Counted from the first letter of the stretch, positions 51,208-60,837 are shown. The stretch: 64,000 nt of DNA from Variovorax sp. V213 (GCF_041154455.1 NZ_AP028664.1:2605001-2669000); one strand, 5' to 3'. Notes: generated by a model not told the origin, from the letters alone. Translations and numbers: made by a program.

Positions 51208-53121
51208 CTACCGGATGTTGATGGTGCGCGCCACGCTCGGCACGCCGCTGCTGTCGAGTGCGAACAGCATGTAGTTGCCCGGCAGCACCGTCCCGCGATC
51301 GGTCGGAATGCCCAACTGGTAGTTGCCTGCCGTGCCCGTGAATGACAGCGGGATGCGGCGCTGATCGGTGTTGACCGAGTGCGTGGCCGATGCCATGCGC
51401 ACCAGCGCAAAGCGGGCCGCCGCGCGGTCGGTCGCCACGGCGATCTGGCTCCCCCATGTGGCGCTGGCCGGCGCAGCGGTGATGGCCGGGCGGGACGCCG
51501 GCGAACCGTCGCTCGCCAGCAGGTACGGTGGCGTATAGATCTCCGCATCCGGGTGGTCGCCCGCGCAGTCGCACAGCCCGCCGCCGCCCGCCAGCACGCG
51601 TCCGTCCGGCAGCAGCAGGGCCACGCTGTGATAGTTGCGCGGTTTCTGCATCGGCGGCACCGTGATGAAGCTCTCCAGCTCCGGGCTCCACAGCTCGGCC
51701 GCCAGCACACTGTAGGAGTCGGAAAACGGAACGGGCTGCGTCTGTCCGCCTATCACGAACACCTCGCCGTTAGGCAGCACCACGCTGTTGACAAAGGTTC
51801 GGCCATACGCCATCGGCGAAAGCTTGCGCACCGTGGGCGCCGTCGGCGCGCCCGCGCTGATGTCGATGATGTAGGCGGTCTTGAAGGCGTTGCCGCTGTC
51901 GTGGTTGGGCGCGCCGCCGAGCTTGAGGATCTTGCCGATGTCGTACATCACGGCGCTGGCGGTCATGGCATAGGGGTCGTCGCTGCGTAGCCCGGCCTGC
52001 AGGATGGCGCCGCTGCCGCGCGTGTCGATCCAATGCATTGCGGCAGCAGGCCCGGCGTGGAATACCCAGCCGTTGGCCGCGCCGAACAGCCACATGTGGT
52101 TGTCGCCCCGGTAGACCCCGGCCGCGTCCGGGCCGGCCAGCGGCGGGTTCGAGACATTGCTCGCATCGGGCATGTTGGCCGGTACGCCGGACAGCGTGCG
52201 CCAGGTCTTGGTGGCGGCCGACCACACCTCGCCGTACTTGCCGCCCTGCCCGCCGTTCCACGACCCGCCGACTGTGAACACGGAGCCGTCGGACATCGTC
52301 GTGCTCGCCTGGTAGGCACGTGCAATGCCGAGTTGCGCACCCGTCACCCAGCCGCCCAGCGCCGGGTCGTAGATCGAGGTCTTCGTCGCATCGCTGCCGC
52401 CGCTGACCAGCACGCTGCCATCGGCCAGCATGCTCAGGCCAGGGCAGAACATCTGGTGGCCGGTGGCCGTGACCACCAGCGGGCTGGCTGTTCGCGTGAC
52501 GGGGTCGAACACCGAGGTGTAGGTGTACGCCTCGCTGCTGCTCGTGCTGAAGCTGGTGGGCGAGCGGGCTGCCCACAGCAGCAGCTTGCCGTCGGGGAGG
52601 TTGGCGGCCGATGCGGGCACGAGTGGCAGCGCGATCAGATCGGACCAGGGCTTCACCGCGGCGGTCGATTGCGCCGCGGTGTATCCGGCTGCCGTGAACA
52701 GGTACTCGTTGGCCGGCAGCCACTTCCCCTTGAATCGGGAACGCAGCCGGACCACGAGCCCCGCGCCGTCTATGGGAAGGTTTGTCACCGTCAGCGTTGT
52801 CGCACTTGTCGATGTGTCCACCACGGGTGTCGCCGAAGAGGCCGACAGGATCGTCAAGCCGTACTGGTTGGCACCCGTGTTATTCCAGACGAAGGTCGCG
52901 CTGCGACTTGCGAACTTGGTGCCGGGGGACGGACTGATGAGGGACGCCGGCTGTCCGTCTGGTGGCGCGGGCTTGCTTGCCGACGCGGACGTGCCCGCCA
53001 ACGTCGGATTAGCGCCCTGCGCGCGGGCGCCGCCTCCTGCGTCACCGCCGGACCAAACCAGGAACACCAGGGATGCATAAGCAAGCCCGCGCGCGGCGCG
53101 CGGCGATGGAACGCTGGTCAT
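51208..53121 (-). CDS. Galactose-oxidase-like copper radical oxidase
   Basis: This 637-residue exported protein has a signal peptide, an N-terminal Ig-like region (about 55-145), a seven-bladed kelch domain (about 160-540) and a C-terminal DUF1929 Ig-like domain. It keeps every active-site residue of fungal galactose oxidase in near-identical context: Cys226 (HQMFCPGLSM) and Tyr270 (ARAYQASTTMSDG), the Tyr-Cys crosslink pair; Trp288 (GGSWNGG); Tyr497-His498 (RNYHSVALLLPDGRV); and His581 (ATHSVNTDQRRIPL). So it should oxidise a primary alcohol or aldehyde. ATG at 53121 follows AGGAG. It leads the oxidase-cytochrome-SCO operon; substrate and acceptor are unknown. Confidence 0.93.
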   Translation of the reverse strand: MTSVPSPRAARGLAYASLVFLVWSGGDAGGGARAQGANPTLAGTSASASKPAPPDGQPASLISPSPGTKFASRSATFVWNNTGANQYGLTILSASSATPVVDTSTSATTLTVTNLPIDGAGLVVRLRSRFKGKWLPANEYLFTAAGYTAAQSTAAVKPWSDLIALPLVPASAANLPDGKLLLWAARSPTSFSTSSSEAYTYTSVFDPVTRTASPLVVTATGHQMFCPGLSMLADGSVLVSGGSDATKTSIYDPALGGWVTGAQLGIARAYQASTTMSDGSVFTVGGSWNGGQGGKYGEVWSAATKTWRTLSGVPANMPDASNVSNPPLAGPDAAGVYRGDNHMWLFGAANGWVFHAGPAAAMHWIDTRGSGAILQAGLRSDDPYAMTASAVMYDIGKILKLGGAPNHDSGNAFKTAYIIDISAGAPTAPTVRKLSPMAYGRTFVNSVVLPNGEVFVIGGQTQPVPFSDSYSVLAAELWSPELESFITVPPMQKPRNYHSVALLLPDGRVLAGGGGLCDCAGDHPDAEIYTPPYLLASDGSPASRPAITAAPASATWGSQIAVATDRAAARFALVRMASATHSVNTDQRRIPLSFTGTAGNYQLGIPTDRGTVLPGNYMLFALDSSGVPSVARTINIR

Positions 53122-53159
53122 CGCTGCTCCTCTATTTTTGTCTGATCGCAGCTTATTCC

Positions 53160-53171
53160 TTGCGCGCGCAA
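53160..53171. promoter_or_regulatory. Palindrome upstream of the copper-oxidase operon
   Basis: TTGCGCGCGCAA is a perfect 12-bp palindrome about 40 bases before the oxidase ATG, within an AT-rich promoter-like stretch (53150-53198). It is a candidate operator. Confidence 0.4.
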
Positions 53172-53201
53172 TAAACAATACAAAAGTACTCAGTTATACC
53201 C

Positions 53202-54446
53202 TCAAAGGCCCAGCTGCCTGATCGCTCCGAGCGCCGCGGCCGCCCCGCTGGCCATCGATGCCGTCAGCAGGTAGCCGCCGGTCGGCGCCTCCCAGTCGAG
53301 CATTTCTCCCGCCACGAACACGCCCGGCACCGCGCTGGCCATGAGCCGTTCGTCGAGCGCCTCGAAGCGCACGCCGCCTGCGGTGCTGATGGCTTCGTCG
53401 ATGGGCCGGGTTGCGACCAGCCGCAGCGGCACGGCCTTGATCGTCGCTGCCAGTTGCGCGGGGTCTTGCATTGCCTCGCGGCTCAGCGCCTCGTGCAGCA
53501 CGCCGGCCTTGATGCCCTCCAGCCCCAGCCGGCTCTTCAGATGGCTGCTGAGCGACCGGGCACCGCGCGGATGCTTCACTGCGGCCAGCACCTGCTCGGC
53601 GCTGCGGTCGGGCAGCAGATCGAGCAGCAGCGTCGCGCTGCCATGCGCGGCGATCTCGTCGCGCAGCAAGGCCGAGGCCGCATAGATCAGGCTGCCTTCG
53701 ATGCCGGTCGCGGTTGCAACGAACTCGCCCTTGCGCGCGAAGCGGCGCCCTTGGCTGTCGGTGAACGAAATGGCGACCGACTTGAACGGCTGGCCCGCGA
53801 AACGGCTCGCGAAATGTTCGCTCCATCCGGCTCCGTCGAAGCCGCAGTTAGCGGGCTGCAGCGGCGCGATGTCGATACCGCGCGCTTGCAGCCACGGCGC
53901 CCACGCGCCATCGGAACCGAGCCGCGCCCAGCTAGAACCGCCCAGTGCAAGCACCACGGCATCGGCCTTCACCGAGGTCTCGCCGGCGGGGGTCGCGAAC
54001 CGCAACGAGGCTGCGTCGAATGGCGCGCTTTCGCCGCCGAGCCAGCGATGACGCATATGAAACTGCACACCAGCCGCACGCAGCCGGTGCAGCCACGCAC
54101 GCAGCAATGGCGCAGCCTTCATGTCGGTCGGAAACACGCGCCCCGAGGTACCCACGAAGGTCTCGATGCCAAGGCCGCCCGCCCATTCGCGCACCTGCTG
54201 CGGACCGAACTGCGCGAGCATGGGTTCAAGCTGCGCGCGACGCTCGCCGAACCGGCTCATGAACACATCGAAAGGCTCGGAATGCGTGAGATTGAGCCCG
54301 CCGCGTCCGGCCAGCAGGAACTTGCGGCCCACCGAGGGCATGGCGTCGTAAACGTGTACCTGCGCGCCGGACGCGCTCAGGACTTCAGCCGCCATCAGGC
54401 CGGCGGGTCCGCCGCCGATCACGGCGACGGTATGGGAAAGAGTCAT
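53202..54446 (-). CDS. NAD(P)/FAD-dependent oxidoreductase (TIGR03862/BaiN-like flavoprotein)
   Basis: The 414-residue flavoprotein has an N-terminal FAD Rossmann motif (VAVIGGGPAGLMAAEVLSASGAQVHVYDAMP), LAGRGGLNLTHSEPF, and the C-terminal FAD motif VPGVFVAGEMLDWEAPTGGYLLTASMASGAAAALGAI. This matches the HI0933/BaiN-like family, whose activities are mostly uncharacterised. The ATG at 54446 overlaps the addA stop by 4 bases, so it belongs to the addB-addA operon. Its 3' end has a diverged copy 3.1 kb away at 49951, on the far side of the copper-oxidase cassette. Confidence 0.88.
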   Translation of the reverse strand: MTLSHTVAVIGGGPAGLMAAEVLSASGAQVHVYDAMPSVGRKFLLAGRGGLNLTHSEPFDVFMSRFGERRAQLEPMLAQFGPQQVREWAGGLGIETFVGTSGRVFPTDMKAAPLLRAWLHRLRAAGVQFHMRHRWLGGESAPFDAASLRFATPAGETSVKADAVVLALGGSSWARLGSDGAWAPWLQARGIDIAPLQPANCGFDGAGWSEHFASRFAGQPFKSVAISFTDSQGRRFARKGEFVATATGIEGSLIYAASALLRDEIAAHGSATLLLDLLPDRSAEQVLAAVKHPRGARSLSSHLKSRLGLEGIKAGVLHEALSREAMQDPAQLAATIKAVPLRLVATRPIDEAISTAGGVRFEALDERLMASAVPGVFVAGEMLDWEAPTGGYLLTASMASGAAAALGAIRQLGL

Positions 54447-57400
54447 TCGAGATTCACCAGTTCGCCCTGCCCGGTCAGGAACGCGACGCGTACCGAGGCA
54501 CCGGGATAGGCATGTTGCACTGCCGCGCGGTAGCGCTGCATCTGTGCGATCAACTCCGCGTCCCGTTCAGGGCGCGCGGCAGATTTGTAGTCGAGGATCC
54601 ACCAGGCACCGCTGGCGCGATCGCGCACCAGCCGGTCTATGCGCAGCGTTTCGCCTTCGTGGACCAGGGTCACTTCGTTGCCGTGCCAGTCGATCATGCG
54701 CTCATCCCAGGCCCATGCGCCGGCGCCCGCGCGAATGCGTTCGGCCAGCACGGCGGCGCCGCGCGCCTGTTGCGCGTCGAGCATGAACTCGCGCGCGGCG
54801 GCGCGCACGTGCGCGGGTGGCAGCGCCTCGCCCGGCACGGCCCATTCGAGCAGCCGGTGCATCGCCTGGCCGAACGCGGCAGCCCGGGCATCGACAGTTC
54901 CGCCAGCAGCTTTCCTGATGGCGAGCGGTTCGGCGGCGGGCGCGACGGGCATCTTCTTCATCGAGAAACTGCCAGTTCCGGTTCCCAGGGGCAAGGCGAG
55001 CAGCGGTTCATCGGCTTGCACCGGTTCGCACATCGGCTCGAGCCGCGACCACCAACTGCCCTCGTTGGCGCGGGCCGGCTGCACCGACGACAGCACGAGG
55101 CGCTCGCGCGCCCGCGTGGTCGCGACATAGAGCCCGTTGAGCTCTTCGCGATGGCGCGCCCGTTGCTCTTCTTCGAGCAGCGTGGCCGCACAGCCCGGCG
55201 GCGTTTTCTCGCTTGCCAGGAACACGAAGCGGGTGGGCGCGCTGTCGCTGCCTTTCCATTCGACCAGCACGCCCATGGTCTGGGCGCGCGGCGGCGGAGC
55301 ATCGCAATCGAGCATGAGCACGGTGTCGGCCTCGAGGCCCTTGGCGCCATGAACGGTCAGGAGCTGTACCGCATCGGGTACGGCGACCGAGGGCGCTCGT
55401 ACGCCCCCGGCGCGCAACGCACGCACCAGCGCGTAGGGCGTGGCAAAGCGCGCACCCTCGATGTCGAGCGATGCCGCGACCAGCCCGCGCAGATTGGCCA
55501 GCGCGTTCTGCCGCATGGCGGCAGGCACGGCGGCGCCGAATCTGGCCAGCACATCGCCATCGTGAAAAATCGCATCCAGCGCGTCGTGCGGGGGCAGCGC
55601 GCAGAGCCAGCGCTGCCATTGCTTGAGCTTGGGGCCGGCTTCGACCAGCTCCGTCGGCAGGCCTTCTCCTTTCTGGATCAGCCCGAACCAGCTCAGGGAG
55701 GGCTGCTCGCGCTGGCGCAGCGCCAGTTGCACCAGCGCATCGTCGCCAACGCCGAACAGCGGCGACTTGAGCGCGCGCGCCAGCGAAAGATCGTGCGCGG
55801 GCGACACCAGCGCATCGATCAGCGCTACCACGTCCTGCACTTCGGGTGCGTCGTGCAGTTCGTTCTTCTCGGGTTGCTGTACAGGAATGTGGCGCTGGCG
55901 CAGCGCGTCCTGCATGGCGGCCAACCGGTTGCGGCGGCGCGCCAGCACCATGATCTGCCGCGGCGGCGTGCCATCGGCAATGCGCTGGGCGACCCAGCGC
56001 GCGGCCTGCTCGCATTCTTTTTGCAGCAATTGTTCTTCGGGCAACACGCGCGGGGTCACGAGGCTGTCGCGCCAGTGCAGCATGCCGTCATCGGCCGGTG
56101 CGGCCTCCGCGGTCGTATTGAGTGCGTCGCGATCGATGGGCGGGAGCTTGAGCAGTTCGCCCTCGTCGTTGCGCTCGGTCGTGTGGGCGCGGTAGCCGTC
56201 GAACTCGCCGGCCTCTTGCGCAGCCAGCATCGCCTGGTTGACCAGCCCGACCACCGCGCGCGCGTTGCGGTGGGTATGGTCGCAGTTGAGCAGTTCGCCA
56301 CCCAGGCCTTCGCGCACGAACTTCTTCGCTGCAATGAATACCTGCGGCTCGGCGCGGCGGAAGCGGTAGATGCTCTGCTTCGGGTCGCCCACGATGAAGA
56401 CGCGCGGCGCGCTGCCGCCCGCGCCGGTGTAGGCGCTGAGCCAGCCGTAGAGCGCCTGCCACTGCAACGGGTTGGTGTCCTGGAATTCGTCGATCAGCAG
56501 GTGCGCGATGCGCGCATCGAGCCGCTCCTGCACCCATCCGGACAGCGCCGACTGGCCCAGCAGCAGTTGCGCGGCCTGTTCGACGTCGTTCATGTCGACC
56601 CAGCCATGCGCGCGCTTGACCTCGGCAAAGGCAGAAATGAGGATGCGCGTGAGACGCGTCATGCGCTGCTGGTAGAGCCAGGCCGCGTGCTGGGCCTGCG
56701 CGGCGCACAGGGTCTGAAGCTCAGCCTCCGCCTCTTGCGCGGCGGGATATTTCTGCAGGTTCTTGTTGAGGCGGTCTTCGGTGGCGACGAAGAAATTCTT
56801 GCGCAGGTGCGCCAGTGCGGCCGAGCGCGACTCGCGCGGCGGCTCACCGGTGCCGAACACGTCGATGATCGCCTCGGCGGCCTTCTGCGGCGTCTTGTTG
56901 GCTTCGCGGCCGAGCGCGGCGGCACGGTCGAGCCAGCGGCGCCTGACCGCTTCTCCCCTCAGGGCATCGGTCGGATCGTCCAGGCCTTGGAGCGCGGGAT
57001 GCATGGCACTGAAGTGCTGCACGGCGGAGGCCGGATCGGACAGCAAGAACTCGACGCGGCGCGTGAGCGCTTCGCCCAGCGCCTTGGCGGTCTGCGACCG
57101 GCCATAGGTGGCGACGACGGCGTAGTAGTCGGCCAGCGCCTCCTTGTCGGACGTCACGGCCTCGAAGAAGGGCCGCCAGGTGCGTGCGCGCGCCTCGGCA
57201 TCGTCCTCGAGCAGTTCGTAGTTCGCGGGCAGGCCGAGTTCGCGCAGCACTGCCAGCGGTGCGTTGCGCAGCAGGCCCGCAAACCATGCGTGGAAGGTGC
57301 GAAACTGCACCGGCCGACCGCCTTCGAGCAAGCGCCGGTAGAGGCCTTGCAAGCGCGGTACCGCGGCAAGTGCGGCATCGGGCTTCACGCCGCGCATCAC

Positions 57401-57700
57401 GAGTTCGCGCACCAGTTCTTCGGGGCTGCGCTCGGCGAACTGTTCGAGCCATTGGTCCAGGCGCTCGCGCATCTCGCCAGCGGCCTTCTTGGTGAAGGTG
57501 ATGGCCAGGATCTCGTGCGGCTCGCAGGCGGATTCGCCCTCTTCGAGCAGCGCGCGCAAGATGCGCGACACCAGCATCCAGGTCTTGCCCGCGCCGGCAC
57601 ACGCTTCGACCGCGACCGAGCGCCGCGGATCGCATGCGACGGTGTAGAAGGCCTCGCGCGTGACGTGCCGGCCATTGTGTTCGTAGGCGGCACCGTTCAT
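54443..57700 (-). CDS. addA: Helicase-exonuclease AddA-like (UvrD/REP helicase with nuclease domain)
   Basis: The 1085-residue protein is the helicase and nuclease subunit of a RecBCD-like complex for double-strand-break repair. It has Walker A (EACAGAGKTW, Lys39), LLIDEFQDTNPLQWQAL (Walker B), GDPKQSIYRFRRAEPQVF, LLTVHGAKGLEADTVLMLD and NGLYVATTRARERL helicase motifs. The C-terminal PD-(D/E)xK nuclease has IDRLVRDRASGAWWILDYKSA. Start at 57700 overlaps the addB stop (ATGA). This two-gene layout is of the AddAB type and suggests that RecBCD is absent. Confidence 0.92.
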   Translation of the reverse strand: MNGAAYEHNGRHVTREAFYTVACDPRRSVAVEACAGAGKTWMLVSRILRALLEEGESACEPHEILAITFTKKAAGEMRERLDQWLEQFAERSPEELVRELVMRGVKPDAALAAVPRLQGLYRRLLEGGRPVQFRTFHAWFAGLLRNAPLAVLRELGLPANYELLEDDAEARARTWRPFFEAVTSDKEALADYYAVVATYGRSQTAKALGEALTRRVEFLLSDPASAVQHFSAMHPALQGLDDPTDALRGEAVRRRWLDRAAALGREANKTPQKAAEAIIDVFGTGEPPRESRSAALAHLRKNFFVATEDRLNKNLQKYPAAQEAEAELQTLCAAQAQHAAWLYQQRMTRLTRILISAFAEVKRAHGWVDMNDVEQAAQLLLGQSALSGWVQERLDARIAHLLIDEFQDTNPLQWQALYGWLSAYTGAGGSAPRVFIVGDPKQSIYRFRRAEPQVFIAAKKFVREGLGGELLNCDHTHRNARAVVGLVNQAMLAAQEAGEFDGYRAHTTERNDEGELLKLPPIDRDALNTTAEAAPADDGMLHWRDSLVTPRVLPEEQLLQKECEQAARWVAQRIADGTPPRQIMVLARRRNRLAAMQDALRQRHIPVQQPEKNELHDAPEVQDVVALIDALVSPAHDLSLARALKSPLFGVGDDALVQLALRQREQPSLSWFGLIQKGEGLPTELVEAGPKLKQWQRWLCALPPHDALDAIFHDGDVLARFGAAVPAAMRQNALANLRGLVAASLDIEGARFATPYALVRALRAGGVRAPSVAVPDAVQLLTVHGAKGLEADTVLMLDCDAPPPRAQTMGVLVEWKGSDSAPTRFVFLASEKTPPGCAATLLEEEQRARHREELNGLYVATTRARERLVLSSVQPARANEGSWWSRLEPMCEPVQADEPLLALPLGTGTGSFSMKKMPVAPAAEPLAIRKAAGGTVDARAAAFGQAMHRLLEWAVPGEALPPAHVRAAAREFMLDAQQARGAAVLAERIRAGAGAWAWDERMIDWHGNEVTLVHEGETLRIDRLVRDRASGAWWILDYKSAARPERDAELIAQMQRYRAAVQHAYPGASVRVAFLTGQGELVNLE

Positions 57701-60288
57701 TTCGCAGGCCCTTCCGCCGGAGTCGAAAGCGAAGGCTGTTCGACCTCCCAGAAGTCTTTGCGGCAGAGACCGCGTGCCGCGCAGTAGTCGCAGATCGCGC
57801 CTTCGCCCAACGGCGGCAGCGCCGCGCCTTGCGCGATGCGGGCGAAGTCATCGAGGATGCCCGCCACCAGCGCATCGCGCGCTTCCACCACCACGGGCTG
57901 CTCGACGGTCTGCGTGCCGGACGACTTCTCGCCGACGTTGACGTAGGCCGCGCGCAGCGTGTCGTCGGCCACCAGCGCGGCATAGAAGGCCAACTGGGTG
58001 TCCTCGGTCGGGTCCTTGACGCGCTCCTTGGTCACCGCGGCGGACTCGGTCTTGTAGTCGATCACGAAGGCCTGGCCGTCGGGCATGCGGTCGATGCGGT
58101 CCAGCCGGCCGACCAGTTGCAGGCCGCCCAGCGGCTGCTCCTTCCAGGGCTCGGATTCCATGAAGACGGCGCCGCTGGCCTCGTGCCCGGCAAGCCACTG
58201 AAGGTAGCCGTCGCGCACGGCCGGCCACGCCGCGGCGAACGGCAGGAACTCGGCATCGGACAGCCCGAATTCGCGCGTGGCGTGCTCGGCCGCCGCGCCG
58301 ATGAGCGACACGCGCCCGGCAACATCGTTGATCGGCGTCTCTTTCAGCGCATCGTGGAAGTGGCCCAGCACGGCATGCAGCCAGTTGCCGAAGTCGCGCT
58401 TGTCGACCTCGGCGTCGAGCTCGTCGGCGCTGCGCAGGCCGAGTTGCCGCAGCGCAAAGAAGCGGTACGGGCAGCGGCGCAGGTCTTCATAGACGCTGGT
58501 CGAGATGTTGCGCAGCGGCAGCAGCGCCCCGGACGGCGACGGGTACGGGGTCGGCTGCAGCGCCACTTCGCGCGGCGTGCGCGGGTCTGCCGCCGGCTGC
58601 AAGGCGTGGTCGAGCTGCAGCGCCTGCACCAGCGGGCTCGGGCGAACGGGCTCGCCGCTGGCATCGGACTGCCGCCACAGAATTTCGCAGCATGGGTTGC
58701 ACAGGGCCGCAGCCCAGGCAGAGCGTTGCGCGGCCTCGAGGGTTTCGCGCGCGGGCAGGCCCAGCTCGGCGCGCTGGGCGGCGCTCCAATTGCCTGGCGG
58801 CTCGGGAGAGGCCGGCAGGCGCCGGTCGTCGCAGCCCGGAATGACCACTGCGCCGAACGCGCGGCCCAACAACTGGTGCAGCGGCAACACCACCACCTGG
58901 GGCGTGTCGCTGCCGGCGGGCGGCACGAAGCTGGCGTCTTCCAGTACGTCGCGCACCCAGGCCGTGAACTCGGCCAGCGTGTGGCGTCCGCCGGGAAAGT
59001 CGTCATCACCGCCGTGCGCGTCGGCATCGAGCCACAGCGCACCGATCACCTTGGCGCCGGCCATGTCGGCTGCGAGCGGCTCCCATTGGGCACCGGCCTC
59101 CAGCAACTCGCGCAGCGCGCGCAGCCAGTCGGCCAGGGGCCTCGACTTGGCCATGGCCATGCGGCGGCCTTCGATGGCTTCGGTGAACGGCAGCAGCGCG
59201 ATGTCCTGCGGCTTCTCGCTGCGCGCGACCTGCCCGCACCAGGCGGACCACTCGCGTACGCCTTCACGCCGCAGCCGGGCCTCGAGCGCCTGGACGGCCA
59301 TGGCATCGCCGTCGGCGCCGCTCTTGAGCCAATCGAGCACCTGGTCGCTGCCCGCGTCGTGCGCGCAGGCGCGCAGCCCGCTCATCAGGGTGGCGGCGGC
59401 GCGCGTGGTGGAAAGCTTCCAGCCGGTTTCGTCGTGCGCCGCGATGCCCTCCGCCTGGAGCTGCGCGCCAATGCGCCGGGTGAGCGCGCGGTCGGTGGTG
59501 ATCAGCGCGACCGGTGCACGGCCTTCGGCCAGGTGCCGCAGCACGCAGGCGGCCGCGAGTTCCGCCTCGTCTTCGGGATCGGCGGCGACATGTGCGCTCG
59601 CGGCCGTGGCTGGCCGAGCCGTGGGCACCAGCGAGAGATGAATCGCGCGGTCGCCCCACAAGGTGCAGAGCGTCTGCGTGAGCGGATCGGTCTGGAAGCC
59701 CTCGAGCACGATGAGCGCGTCGACCTGCGCGCGCACATTCTCGCGCAGCAGCACGTCGGTGGCGTAGCCGGAGTTGGCGGCCCAGGCCACCGCGACGCGG
59801 ATCAGCGCGCTCTCGATGCGAAACCACTCCGATTCGCTGCCCGCCTCGGCCACGCGGGCTGCCCGCTGCGCCCATTCGCCGCCCCGCTCTTCGGGCAGCG
59901 CCGCTGCCGCCAACGGGGCCAGCTGATAGGCCAGCTCGACCACGCGCCCGGCCAGCGCAAAGCGCTCGGCGGCAAAACCTGCCTGCGAGAGCAGCGCCTG
60001 GGCCGTGACCAGGTCGTGCGCCATGTCGAATGCGATGTCGTAGCCCGAGGGCAGGAACCCACCCGCGCTGCGCGCCCAGTTGCGCGTGGTTTCGAAACGC
60101 GGCACGAAGCCCGGGGTCCCGCAGCGCGCCCACATGCTGCGCGCCACGCCCATCAATTGCGCATACGGCACCAGCACCACGGTGCGCGCCGCATGCAGCT
60201 GGCGCTGCGCAATGGCGCCGGCAATGCGAGCCACCACGCCGTCGGCGGGGTCGCACCACAGGGCCTGGACGGGGTGGCCTTCGTTCAT
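57697..60288 (-). CDS. addB: AddB-like PD-(D/E)xK nuclease subunit
   Basis: The 863-residue partner of AddA has a helicase-like N-terminal region without a canonical Walker A, as in proteobacterial AddB (AddB2-type), and a C-terminal nuclease with GRLDRIDRMPDGQAFVIDYKTE. Four cysteines that could hold the 4Fe-4S staple are present: one in DLRRCPYRFFALRQLG and three in ICDYCAARGLCRKDFW. ATG at 60288 is divergent from trxA. The complex processes DNA ends for RecA loading in the cytoplasm. Confidence 0.9.
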   Translation of the reverse strand: MNEGHPVQALWCDPADGVVARIAGAIAQRQLHAARTVVLVPYAQLMGVARSMWARCGTPGFVPRFETTRNWARSAGGFLPSGYDIAFDMAHDLVTAQALLSQAGFAAERFALAGRVVELAYQLAPLAAAALPEERGGEWAQRAARVAEAGSESEWFRIESALIRVAVAWAANSGYATDVLLRENVRAQVDALIVLEGFQTDPLTQTLCTLWGDRAIHLSLVPTARPATAASAHVAADPEDEAELAAACVLRHLAEGRAPVALITTDRALTRRIGAQLQAEGIAAHDETGWKLSTTRAAATLMSGLRACAHDAGSDQVLDWLKSGADGDAMAVQALEARLRREGVREWSAWCGQVARSEKPQDIALLPFTEAIEGRRMAMAKSRPLADWLRALRELLEAGAQWEPLAADMAGAKVIGALWLDADAHGGDDDFPGGRHTLAEFTAWVRDVLEDASFVPPAGSDTPQVVVLPLHQLLGRAFGAVVIPGCDDRRLPASPEPPGNWSAAQRAELGLPARETLEAAQRSAWAAALCNPCCEILWRQSDASGEPVRPSPLVQALQLDHALQPAADPRTPREVALQPTPYPSPSGALLPLRNISTSVYEDLRRCPYRFFALRQLGLRSADELDAEVDKRDFGNWLHAVLGHFHDALKETPINDVAGRVSLIGAAAEHATREFGLSDAEFLPFAAAWPAVRDGYLQWLAGHEASGAVFMESEPWKEQPLGGLQLVGRLDRIDRMPDGQAFVIDYKTESAAVTKERVKDPTEDTQLAFYAALVADDTLRAAYVNVGEKSSGTQTVEQPVVVEARDALVAGILDDFARIAQGAALPPLGEGAICDYCAARGLCRKDFWEVEQPSLSTPAEGPAK

Positions 60289-60446
60289 GTTCTATCGAGG
60301 GATTTGGGAGCGTGGAGGCGCGACGCGCAAAGGGCTTTTGCTATCGGTGTCATAGCGTTCCCGCATGGCACCCCACCCCTTGGTTTCTGTCACAATGACC
60401 AGCACTTTAGCTGCACCGAAACTCTCCGCGCACAAGGACACACCTC

Positions 60447-60779
60447 ATGGCCAGCGACCTGATCAAACACATCTCCGATTCTTCCTTCGAAGCCGACGTG
60501 CTCAAGTCCAGCCAGCCCGTGCTGGTCGACTACTGGGCCGAATGGTGCGGTCCCTGCAAGATGATTGCACCCATACTCGACGAAGTGTCGACCGCCTATG
60601 AAGGCAAGCTGCAGATCGCCAAGCTCAATGTCGACGAGAACCGCGACATCCCGGCCAAGTTCGGCATCCGCGGCATTCCCACGCTCATGCTGTTCAAGGA
60701 CGGCCAGCTGGCCGCCACCAAGGTCGGCGCCATGAGCAAGGCGCAACTCACCGCCTTCATCGACCAGCAACTCGCCTGA
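60447..60779 (+). CDS. trxA: Thioredoxin 1
   Basis: The 110-residue protein has the WCGPCK active site (Cys34, Cys37), VLVDYWAEWCGPCKMIAPILDEV and KLNVDENRDIPAKFGIRGIPTLMLFKDGQ with the cis-Pro. It is the main cytoplasmic disulfide reductant for ribonucleotide reductase, PAPS reductase and methionine sulfoxide reductases. The ribosome site AAGGA lies 10 bases upstream. It precedes rho, with a terminator between, as in most beta- and gamma-proteobacteria. Confidence 0.97.
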   Translation: MASDLIKHISDSSFEADVLKSSQPVLVDYWAEWCGPCKMIAPILDEVSTAYEGKLQIAKLNVDENRDIPAKFGIRGIPTLMLFKDGQLAATKVGAMSKAQLTAFIDQQLA

Positions 60780-60789
60780 GACATTTCAA

Positions 60790-60826
60790 CCGGCCAGCGC
60801 GCAATGCGTTGGCCGGACGGTTTTTT
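60790..60826 (+). terminator. Intrinsic terminator after trxA
   Basis: CCGGCCA (60790-60796) pairs with TGGCCGG (60810-60816). CGC/GCG inside gives a second short stem, and TTTTTT (60821-60826) follows after ACGG. Confidence 0.78.
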
Positions 60827-60837
60827 GCTGTCATAAT
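60809..60837 (+). promoter_or_regulatory. Candidate rho promoter overlapping the trxA terminator
   Basis: TTGGCC (60809-60814) and CATAAT (60832-60837) are 17 bases apart, fitting a sigma-70 promoter. The -35 lies in the descending arm of the trxA terminator hairpin, so terminator and promoter share bases. Confidence 0.45.

Noticed and set aside
54512..57787. 1091-codon plus-strand frame opposite addA
   Set aside because: Very long but purely a mirror of the helicase gene; addA has all helicase and nuclease motifs and translational coupling on both sides.
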